Position numbers and translations under genes: made by a program. The notes under the pieces were generated by a model. That model made no database searches, was not told where the DNA came from, and was given only the letters and a program-made list of their open reading frames with translations. DNA of 22,801 nt from a virus. This document shows positions 9,671-15,928 of this stretch, one piece after another. The DNA is taken from positions 1 to 22,801 of the IMG/VR virus record IMGVR_UViG_3300031703_000059; one strand, given 5' to 3'. The first letter of the stretch is position 1. Every line of letters starts with the position of its first letter.

Positions 9671-11761
9671 ATGGCGAATATAGTAAACGTAACAACCTCT
9701 AACACTTTTGAAGAGTGGAGAGTTAAAACCAATGAGGTTGGGACTGCTGTTGGTGACCTCGATAATCTGACTTCACTTAATATAGGGGCGGCTGATATAG
9801 TCGCTGCTTTAACATTATCTAAGTCTAATGTAGATACCAACACAGGTAGTGTTGGTGTGATGGCAGACCTCTACGGTGTTCATACAAACCTAGTTGTAGC
9901 CTCTAACGATCTAGATACTAGAACAAGCACTAACCTAACCTCTATTGGTACAATGGGTTCGTTGTTTGGAAGTCACGCTAACCTAGTTGTTTCTTCTAAC
10001 GACTTGAATACTCGGACAATAACTAACCTAACCTCTATTGGTACAATGGGTTCTTTATACGGTTCTAAGACTAACCTTGTAACTGCTATAAACGACGCTG
10101 AAACACGATTGGGTGCTGCTGAAGTTGATATAGGTACTTGGTCTGGTTATACTGGATCTTCTGCTGATATCACCTCAGCCATTACAGCTATTGAACTTGT
10201 TCAGTCTAACTTAAGTGGTAACTATGTAGACGTTGCTGGTGATACGATGACTGGCGCTCTAATTGCTGCTGGTGGTGTATACGCTGCTACAGGTAATTAT
10301 CTGAACTTAGGTGTTAATGCCATAAACACAATACGTATTAACTCTAACAATAGAGTTGGTGTTGGTAAAGCCGCTCACTCCTCATATAAAGTAGACGTAT
10401 CTGGAACATTGAATGCCACTGATCTTAAGATTGGCGGTGAGTCTCTAGACGATAGATTCTTAGCTGCTTCTGAAGCTGGTGGTACTTCTACAATATCTTC
10501 TGTTACTGAATTCAGCGGTGCTATAACGATGTCTAAGTCGTTAACGCTTGGCTCTGAAAAAGTTTTTGACTCACACGCAAGTACTGGTATAACGTTTACT
10601 GAATACACCCAAGATATTGTCGGGGCTATGTTCACTGGTAATACAGAATCAGGTATTAGTGCGGTATATCAAGATAGTGATGGAACTGTTGACTTTGATG
10701 TTGATGACTTTACGATAACATTAACAGGTGATGTTGGTGGTGTTGGTACGGTTACTAACTTAGGTAATGTATCCTTCGTGACTACAGTTGCTGATGATTC
10801 GCATAACCATGTGATCTCTAACGTAGATGGACTTCAAAGTGCTTTGAACCTTAAAGCTGCTTTATCTGATCCAGACTTAACTGGTACTCCTACTGCTCCG
10901 ACCGCTGGTGCTGCTACTAATAACACGCAACTAGCTACGACTCAATATGTAACGTCAGCTATCACAGCTCTTGGTGGTGTGGCTCCAAACCTTCTTAATA
11001 CCTTAAACGAACTCGCTGCTGCTATTGGTGATGATGAAGACTTCGCTGGTACAATGACCCAGAACCTCGCTGGTAAAGTAGGTACAAGTTCTATTCAGGC
11101 TTTATCTACCGCTGCTAATGCGATGACTATAACTGGTCATACAATAACACTAGCTAGGGCTGACGGTTCTACTGATAGCGTAACGGTTCCTGATAATAAC
11201 GATAACACTCAGCGAGCTATTCACGATACACCAGTTAATGGTGCGACAACAACATCAATATCTTCTAACTGGGCTTTTGATAACGTTAAAACTGCGGTTC
11301 CTGCAGGAGCGGTCTTTACAGACAATAACACAACATACTCTGTTGGTGACAACGGGTTAACTCAGAAGAACTTAACAACAGCGTTACATACTTTATTAAG
11401 CGGAGCCACTGATAATAACACGAACTCTACCTTAGTTAAGCGGTCATCTACTGGACGTGTTGCGGTAAATACTCTTGAGGTTGGTAAAAACGGTGGCGGT
11501 GATTCTGAGCAATTCTTCTATGATGATAACTCTAATGATTTCAGAACGTTGAAGTGGGATGATTCATCTAGTGAATTCCAAGTTGAAGATAATGGAGGAA
11601 CTATGAGAACTATGTATCACTCTGGAAACCTTCCTGCTGCAACTCCTCATGGTATTAATGATGTTATAGTGAACGGTTCTACCACGACAGGAAAGACTAT
11701 ATATATTAACAATAACGGTCCATCTGGTGGATCAGATGGAGACGTGTGGTTTGAATACTAA
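9671..11761 (+). CDS. Modular tail fibre protein
   Basis: This 696-residue fibre has a predicted N-terminal attachment part (F-E-E-W-R-V-K-T-N-E at 13-22, typical of marine T4-like fibres), then three tandem 31-residue repeats (about 59-151). After these come the widespread fibre motif G-D-T-M-T-G-A-L and a run of beta-rich modules: D-I-V-G-A-M-x-T-G-N-T-E-S-G-I, D-D-S-H-N-H-V-I-S-N-V-D-G, L-T-G-T-P-T-A-P-T-A, L-N-E-L-A-A-A-I-x-D-D and A-N-A-M-T-I-T-G-H-T-I-T-L. The same modules return in the giant fibre starting at 19287. It ends in S-D-G-D-V-W-F-E-Y, a common fibre terminus. Composition is rich in T, S, N, G and A, with few charged or cysteine residues. It follows the 63-residue gene by three bases and overlaps the next gene at its 3' end. 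It is probably a trimeric shaft protein. Confidence 0.85.
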   Translation: MANIVNVTTSNTFEEWRVKTNEVGTAVGDLDNLTSLNIGAADIVAALTLSKSNVDTNTGSVGVMADLYGVHTNLVVASNDLDTRTSTNLTSIGTMGSLFGSHANLVVSSNDLNTRTITNLTSIGTMGSLYGSKTNLVTAINDAETRLGAAEVDIGTWSGYTGSSADITSAITAIELVQSNLSGNYVDVAGDTMTGALIAAGGVYAATGNYLNLGVNAINTIRINSNNRVGVGKAAHSSYKVDVSGTLNATDLKIGGESLDDRFLAASEAGGTSTISSVTEFSGAITMSKSLTLGSEKVFDSHASTGITFTEYTQDIVGAMFTGNTESGISAVYQDSDGTVDFDVDDFTITLTGDVGGVGTVTNLGNVSFVTTVADDSHNHVISNVDGLQSALNLKAALSDPDLTGTPTAPTAGAATNNTQLATTQYVTSAITALGGVAPNLLNTLNELAAAIGDDEDFAGTMTQNLAGKVGTSSIQALSTAANAMTITGHTITLARADGSTDSVTVPDNNDNTQRAIHDTPVNGATTTSISSNWAFDNVKTAVPAGAVFTDNNTTYSVGDNGLTQKNLTTALHTLLSGATDNNTNSTLVKRSSTGRVAVNTLEVGKNGGGDSEQFFYDDNSNDFRTLKWDDSSSEFQVEDNGGTMRTMYHSGNLPAATPHGINDVIVNGSTTTGKTIYINNNGPSGGSDGDVWFEY
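9929..10053 (+). repeat. 93-bp direct repeats in fibre N-terminal region
   Basis: Two identical 32-base stretches begin at 9929 and 10022, exactly 93 bases apart, within a three-copy 31-residue protein repeat (about 59-90, 91-121 and 122-151 of the fibre). The period is a multiple of three, so gain or loss of a unit would keep frame. The repeats contain N-L-V-V-x-x-N-D-L-x-T-R, suggestive of a stacked or coiled shaft segment. Confidence 0.75.
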
Positions 11762-12926
11762 AGTTAAAGTAAGTAGTGTTTGGCAGACAGTATCGGCGAA
11801 ATATGTAAAAGTATCTGGTGTATGGAAGAAAGTAAAAAAATCATACACTAAGGTCGGTGGTGTCTGGCAAGAATCTTATGTAGGTGAAAAGACTGTACGT
11901 CTCACAAAATCCTCTACAGTAGTCACCACAGGTTCAGAACGGGTGTATGCGGCACCGTCGGTAGACTCTGGTGTTGGTGTGTATACTGATATCAACTTAA
12001 ACACATACTTTACTGCTGCTGATAAACTATTCGATTGTAGGTTAATAGTTGACTCCGATGTAACCTTAGTCGGTTCATCAACATCAGCTTTCGCTTTACA
12101 AACTGGTTCTTCTTACACACGGTTAATGACTGTTGAGAACAACGGTAACATATTAGGTCGTGGTGGTGATGGAGGCAACGGTGCCTCTATTTATTTAATA
12201 GGTAACTACACTGGCTCGTATACTGGTGCTTATGCAGGTGCTTATGCAGGAACTTATACAGGGGCGTATTCCGGATCGTACTCTGGTGCATACTCTGGTG
12301 CATACTCTGGTGGTTATATAAGATATTACTCTGGTAGAAACGCTGGAACTTATACTGGATCATACACTGGATCATACACTGGCGCTTATGTTGGTTCTTA
12401 TTCTGGTGCTTACGCTGGATCGTATATTGGTTCTTATTCTGGTGCTTACGCTGGGACTTACGCTGGGTACGGTTTACAGTCTGGAGAAATTGGGTACGGT
12501 GGTGGAACGGCTATAAAGTTATTCAACAATATAGTAGTAACTGGTTCAGGTGTCATCAACGGTGGTGGCGGTGGCGGTGGCGGTGGTGGTGCTGCTAGAA
12601 ACGGTTGGACTATTGCTGGTGGTTCAGGTGGTGGTGGTCATCCGTATGGTGTTGGTGGTGTTAGAGGTACTGGTGCTACATATGCCCCAACAGCGAGCAC
12701 AACGCCAAATGGAACCATATCTGCTGCGGGTACACGTAGTGGAGCTCGTATAAATAATTATGTACAGTCAGGTGGTGGTGGAAATGGTGGCATCGCTGGT
12801 TCTAATGGATCTTATGGTGAGAATGCCGTGGACGCTAATAGTCCAGCCACTGCGGAATTAACATCAGGCGGTTCAGCAGGTTCCGCTGGTGTTGACTATG
12901 AATTAAACGGGTTTTCGGTAAGTTAA
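11736..12926 (+). CDS. Glycine-rich adhesin / receptor-binding protein with inserted aromatic tetrapeptide repeats
   Basis: From ATG 11736 the product has 396 residues. Residues 9-46 hold three K-V-(S/G)-(S/G)-V-W copies, a short tryptophan repeat often seen at the start of phage fibre-tip proteins. Residues about 128-152 and 246-396 are a glycine-rich domain with E-N-N-G-N-I-L-G-R-G-G and a run of ten glycines at 276-285. It recalls the glycine-rich tips of T-even gp38-type adhesins, which fold as polyglycine-II bundles. Between the two parts sit 21 tetrapeptide repeats. The gene overlaps the preceding fibre gene. The start is uncertain: GTG 11727 is upstream, and TTG 11751 has GGAG nine bases before it and gives M-N-T-K-V-K-V. 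A receptor-binding role is inferred from composition and position. Confidence 0.75.
   Translation: METCGLNTKVKVSSVWQTVSAKYVKVSGVWKKVKKSYTKVGGVWQESYVGEKTVRLTKSSTVVTTGSERVYAAPSVDSGVGVYTDINLNTYFTAADKLFDCRLIVDSDVTLVGSSTSAFALQTGSSYTRLMTVENNGNILGRGGDGGNGASIYLIGNYTGSYTGAYAGAYAGTYTGAYSGSYSGAYSGAYSGGYIRYYSGRNAGTYTGSYTGSYTGAYVGSYSGAYAGSYIGSYSGAYAGTYAGYGLQSGEIGYGGGTAIKLFNNIVVTGSGVINGGGGGGGGGGAARNGWTIAGGSGGGGHPYGVGGVRGTGATYAPTASTTPNGTISAAGTRSGARINNYVQSGGGGNGGIAGSNGSYGENAVDANSPATAELTSGGSAGSAGVDYELNGFSVS
12207..12470 (+). repeat. 12-bp tandem repeat coding for 21 (T/S/A)-G-x-Y units
   Basis: Starting at the tyrosine codon at 12207, tyrosine recurs every fourth residue through 21 units (T-G-S-Y, T-G-A-Y, A-G-A-Y and so on) to 12470, with no loss of phase. 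The only unit lacking Tyr at position four is S-G-R-N, which follows the irregular unit I-R-Y-Y. At the DNA level the units are similar 12-mers built around tay-nct-ggn-nct, so the number of units could change by slippage or recombination without a frameshift. The array corresponds to residues 158-245 of the adhesin. Confidence 0.9.
12561..12590 (+). repeat. Ten-codon polyglycine tract
   Basis: Thirty bases of GGT/GGC codons encode ten consecutive glycines in the adhesin's C-terminal domain. More GGSGGGG-type stretches follow within 40 residues. This is consistent with polyglycine-II packing in a phage adhesin tip, and the tract is a possible slippage site that would stay in frame when whole codons are gained or lost. 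Confidence 0.85.
12749..12756 (+). promoter_or_regulatory. Candidate late promoter box upstream of glycosyltransferase gene
   Basis: An exact TATAAATA on the coding strand lies inside the adhesin gene, about 174 bases before the ATG at 12930. If active it would give the first glycosyltransferase its own late transcript. Only the octamer supports this. Confidence 0.22.
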
Positions 12927-12929
12927 AAT

Positions 12930-13652
12930 ATGAATGGTTTTATTATTGTTGCGTCTTTAAATAAGGCGTTTTATGAGGCGGCACACAACTTAATTGATTC
13001 GCTATTGGATCACCTACCAGACGCGAACATAGCATTGTTCGCTCACGACGAATGGACTAAAGGTGATTCGAGGTGTGATGACTTATACCTTGTACACGAT
13101 TGCCCTAAACACATTAGATCGAAGTTATGGGCTTTACCTAAGTCCCCTTTCGACACAACTGTGTATCTAGACGCTGACACCCTAGTCTGTCACGATGATA
13201 TCACTGATATGTTCGAGCTTAAAGGTAACGATATGATGTTTACAAACATTAGAAGTTACGCTGGTAAGATCGATAAATTCATCGGCGGTCAAATGATTCT
13301 ACACGGTGGTGTATTCACGTATGATACTAAGAAGTGTACACCCTTTCTAGAAGATTGGTTCGACCTCTACCAGAAACAAATTAAAGATGAGTGGTGGCCT
13401 GATGAAGATATTAAACCAAAACATCAGTTAAAGGGTTGGGATCAATTTACTTTATGGTGGCTGTCTGAGTATAAATATAAGGACGACATAAAGATTGGTA
13501 TATATGATGATGACGCGAGATACAATTATGTGTACGTTTACAAAGATAACGAATGCAAAGGAGAGATTGTTGTTTGGCATTACACGGTTCCGAGGTCTCA
13601 GATAGATAAGTATCGGGCTGAATCATTTAAACCAACCACACAAATCATATAA
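12930..13652 (+). CDS. GT8-like (GT-A fold) glycosyltransferase A
   Basis: This 240-residue protein begins with a Rossmann-like strand (G-F-I-I-V-A-S-L-N). At about 78-85 it has V-Y-L-D-A-D-T-L, the D-x-D metal/nucleotide-sugar site of GT-A enzymes, preceded by K-L-W-A-L and followed by a G-G-V strand (126-128). G-W-D-Q-F-T-L-W-W at 169-177 and V-V-W-H-Y at 214-218 resemble the acceptor-side DQ and the C-terminal metal-binding His of GT8-type enzymes. It probably transfers a sugar from a nucleotide donor; donor and acceptor cannot be read from sequence. It has no membrane anchor. The gene lies three bases after the adhesin gene, inside a late structural operon with no strong Shine-Dalgarno sequence, so reinitiation after the adhesin is likely. 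That context favours modification of virion adhesins over host sugars, but this is inference. Confidence 0.75.
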   Translation: MNGFIIVASLNKAFYEAAHNLIDSLLDHLPDANIALFAHDEWTKGDSRCDDLYLVHDCPKHIRSKLWALPKSPFDTTVYLDADTLVCHDDITDMFELKGNDMMFTNIRSYAGKIDKFIGGQMILHGGVFTYDTKKCTPFLEDWFDLYQKQIKDEWWPDEDIKPKHQLKGWDQFTLWWLSEYKYKDDIKIGIYDDDARYNYVYVYKDNECKGEIVVWHYTVPRSQIDKYRAESFKPTTQII

Positions 13653-13655
13653 ATA
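13648..13655 (+). promoter_or_regulatory. Candidate late promoter box, possible leaderless transcript start
   Basis: TATAAATA overlaps the stop codon of glycosyltransferase A and ends five bases before the ATG at 13661. In T4 late promoters the box occupies about -13 to -6, which would put the first transcribed base at about 13661, the A of the ATG. The gene has no visible Shine-Dalgarno sequence, which fits a leaderless message. Confidence 0.4.
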
Positions 13656-13660
13656 ATAAT

Positions 13661-13996
13661 ATGGCAATTTATTCAAATATTACAATAGATCAAGGTTCCG
13701 ATTACTCTACGGAGATAAAGGTCACAGGCGCTGATGGTAACCCAGCGGATATGACAGGATACTTGATAACAGGACAAATAAGGAAAACTTATGCGTCATC
13801 AACCTCTACTGACTTCGTTTGCTCTATAGTAAATGCAGGAGGGGGCGTAGTAAAAATCGCATTAACGGGTGGTACAACTAACAGTATGAAAGCTGGTAGA
13901 TACGTATACGATGTTGAAGCACAGAACGGAGCTGGTGGATCCGTCACTCGAATTGTTGAAGGACAAGTTGAGATAACACCAGGAGTAACAAGGTAA
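13661..13996 (+). CDS. Small beta-sandwich virion protein (fibre-region conserved protein)
   Basis: This 111-residue protein has the pattern I-T-I-D-Q-G-S-D-Y near the start, then G-A-D-G-N-P-A-D-M-T-G-Y, then R-Y-V-Y-D-V-E-A and a final G-Q-V-E-I-T-P-G-V-T-R. This sequence pattern recurs in small proteins beside fibre or baseplate genes in many tailed phages and suggests a single immunoglobulin-like or beta-sandwich domain. It has no catalytic motif and no cysteine pair. The stop overlaps the next ATG (TAATG), so the two small genes are coupled and probably act together, possibly as adaptors for the following fibre. No Shine-Dalgarno sequence is visible before its ATG, although a late promoter box lies immediately upstream. 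Confidence 0.68.
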   Translation: MAIYSNITIDQGSDYSTEIKVTGADGNPADMTGYLITGQIRKTYASSTSTDFVCSIVNAGGGVVKIALTGGTTNSMKAGRYVYDVEAQNGAGGSVTRIVEGQVEITPGVTR

Positions 13997-14238
13997 TGGC
14001 TATTCAAGGTTCTCTATCTCCAGCAAACCCTATTAAAGGGTCGGTTGGTGGATCAGATTCTATTCAAGCGAAAAGCATGACTTATACTCCGACCGCAAAA
14101 TTAGCGGACTTAACTGATATTGATGTTACTGAAAGGGAAGAAGGTTCCCTTATTCTTTGGGATGAAACTACACAGACTTTTAAAGTGAAGAGTACTGTAG
14201 AAAATAATAACACTTTCATCGTTGGTGGAAGTTTTTAA
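13996..14238 (+). CDS. Small fibre-associated protein
   Basis: This 80-residue protein contains K-L-A-D-L-T-D-I-D followed by G-S-L-I-L-W-D-E-T-T-Q-T-F-K-V and ends in I-V-G-G-S-F. The D-L-T-D-(I/V)-D...G-x-x-L-x-(Y/W) block is common in fibre proteins and in tiny fibre-neighbour proteins of marine T4-like phages. It starts inside the stop of the previous gene, with AAGG close upstream. The function is unknown; a connector between fibre and baseplate is possible. The block also resembles part of a longer fibre N-terminus, so this could be a separately encoded fibre segment. Confidence 0.65.
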   Translation: MAIQGSLSPANPIKGSVGGSDSIQAKSMTYTPTAKLADLTDIDVTEREEGSLILWDETTQTFKVKSTVENNNTFIVGGSF

Positions 14239-14260
14239 CAATACTTAGGGAAACAGTCTC

Positions 14261-15895
14261 ATGTCAGGTACTATTATTCAAATCAAATATGCTGGAGCGG
14301 CAGGTAGTGCGGCACCATCATCTGGTACATTAAATCTTGCTGAATTAGCGTATTCGTTTAATTCACAAAAACTATTCATTGGTGATGAAACGTCACCATC
14401 TACTTCATTAATTATCGGTGGTAAATACTTCACCGATATGCTCGATCACACAGCTGGTACGCTAACGCCATCATCTGCTTTGATTGTAGATTCATCATCT
14501 AAAATTGATGTTCTTAATGTTGATAACGTTACAATCGACGGGAACCAAATCTCGTCAACTAATACAAACGGAAACTTAACACTAGTTGCTAACGGCTCTG
14601 GTTCTGTTGTATTAAACTCTGCAACAACAATCGCAGGTAATACCGATATTACTGGTACATTGACCGTAACTGGTCAAGCTGATGTTGATAATATCAATAT
14701 TAACGGCAACCAGATCTCTACCTCTAACGTTAATGGTGATTTAACCTTAGCAACTAACGGTACTGGTCGTGTAATCTTAGACGGTAACACAGTTGTTGTT
14801 CTACCACAAGGTACAGACTCTAACAGACCTACAGCGGCTAATGCTACTAACGGTGCGTTGCGTTACTCTACTGAACATCACAGATTCGAAGGTACTGTTA
14901 ACGGTGCTTGGACTTCTGTTGGTGGTGTTACTGATACAGATAAAGACACTTATATCACAGCGGAACAAACTTCCGATGATGATACATTACGCTTCTGGAT
15001 TGCTGGTACTGAGAAAGGTACTTGGAATGCTGCTGGCCTACAAATTGATAACAATATCGATGTAGACGGTAATGCTGATGTTGCTGGTACACTAGGTGTA
15101 ACTGGTGATGTGACTCTAGCTGCTGATGCTTCTGTAGCTGGTGCTTTAACTGTTACTGGTAACACTGTAATTGGTGGAAACCTTACGGTACAGGGTACAA
15201 CTACTACTGTCCAATCTACAGTAACTACGCTAACTGATCCAGTTATCCACGTTGGTGAAGGTTCTATTGCTGCTGGCGATGCTAACGATCGTGGTGTATC
15301 TTTTGAATGGGGCGACGGTTCTGCGGTTCAGAACGGATTCTTCGGTCTGGATATGTCTACTGGTCGATTCTCTTTCCAGAAAATATTAGGATCTGGCGAC
15401 AGTACTCCTGATGATAACCAATTCAATTCACCTTGGGGTGATGCGCAGTTTAATAGCTTATTCCTTACTGGTAACCAAACAGTTGCGGGTACTTCTGCTG
15501 TAACAGGTAATGCTACTTTCGCTGGTACTTTAGGACTAACTGGGGTTGCGACTCTAGCTTCTTCTATTAACGTTGCTGGTGTTGTATCTGCTAACGGTGG
15601 AATTAACACTACTGCTGGTGATTTAACAATCGCTCCTGCAGGTGGTGATACTAACGTAACTGGTAACTTGGCTGTAAGTGGTGCTCTATCTGCTGCTTCA
15701 TTAAGTTTAACTGGTGCTCTTCCTGTAACTTCTGGTGGTACTGGATTACAATCGTTTACTGGATCTGGTTTCTTTGTATCTAACGCAGCTGGAACTGCGA
15801 TGTCGTTTATTACTGGTTCACAATATCAGTTGTTACAGTTTGATGCTTCGGGTGTACCTGTTGCTAGTAACACAATTGATTGCGGTACGTTCTAA
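14261..15895 (+). CDS. Tail fibre protein with Mtd-N-like start and beta-helical shaft
   Basis: The first 50 residues (I-I-Q-I-K-Y, then L-A-E-L-A-Y-x-x-x-x-x-K-L-F-I-G-D) match the pattern of the N-terminal domain of Mtd-type and other fibre proteins, which attaches to the tail. The 544-residue product continues with repeated short strands (I-D-G-N-Q-I-S, G-N-L-T-L-x-x-N-G-x-G), each seen twice. Further on come L-T-D-P-V-I-H-V-G-E-G with N-D-R-G-V-S-F-E-W and G-F-F-G-x-D-x-S-T-G-R-F-S-F, a domain frequent in marine phage fibres. Near the C-terminus L-P-V-T-S-G-G-T-G precedes about 55 residues. The run of V-T-G-N-x-x-x-x-G-T-L repeats suggests a trimeric beta-helix. The C-terminus has no recognisable receptor-binding or chaperone domain. 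Confidence 0.85.
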   Translation: MSGTIIQIKYAGAAGSAAPSSGTLNLAELAYSFNSQKLFIGDETSPSTSLIIGGKYFTDMLDHTAGTLTPSSALIVDSSSKIDVLNVDNVTIDGNQISSTNTNGNLTLVANGSGSVVLNSATTIAGNTDITGTLTVTGQADVDNININGNQISTSNVNGDLTLATNGTGRVILDGNTVVVLPQGTDSNRPTAANATNGALRYSTEHHRFEGTVNGAWTSVGGVTDTDKDTYITAEQTSDDDTLRFWIAGTEKGTWNAAGLQIDNNIDVDGNADVAGTLGVTGDVTLAADASVAGALTVTGNTVIGGNLTVQGTTTTVQSTVTTLTDPVIHVGEGSIAAGDANDRGVSFEWGDGSAVQNGFFGLDMSTGRFSFQKILGSGDSTPDDNQFNSPWGDAQFNSLFLTGNQTVAGTSAVTGNATFAGTLGLTGVATLASSINVAGVVSANGGINTTAGDLTIAPAGGDTNVTGNLAVSGALSAASLSLTGALPVTSGGTGLQSFTGSGFFVSNAAGTAMSFITGSQYQLLQFDASGVPVASNTIDCGTF

Positions 15896-15901
15896 TAAAT
15901 A
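15894..15901 (+). promoter_or_regulatory. Candidate late promoter box before aromatic-repeat gene
   Basis: AATAAATA, which fits the relaxed late-promoter form NATAAATA reported for marine T4-like phages, overlaps the fibre stop codon and lies 27 bases before the GTG at 15929. It would leave a leader of about 22 bases containing a weak CAGG. The gap between these genes (33 bases) is among the longest in the window. Confidence 0.35.
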
Positions 15902-15928
15902 ACAATAAACTAATACAGGCATTATATC

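Noticed and set aside
11700-11765. Programmed frameshift joining the first fibre and the adhesin
   Set aside because: No slippery heptamer is visible at the overlap, the fibre ends with a common fibre C-terminus, and usable starts exist for the adhesin. A simple overlap is the better reading.
12187-12375. Reverse-strand open frame through the aromatic repeat array (similar ones at 16605-16892 and 16926-17144)
   Set aside because: It is a mirror of the 12-bp repeat read on the other strand, giving low-complexity His/Tyr/Gln-rich peptides with no ribosome site. All supported genes are on the + strand.
12207-12470. Collagen-like Gly-X-Y triplets
   Set aside because: The spacing is four residues and not three; 'Y' here is tyrosine, and proline is absent.
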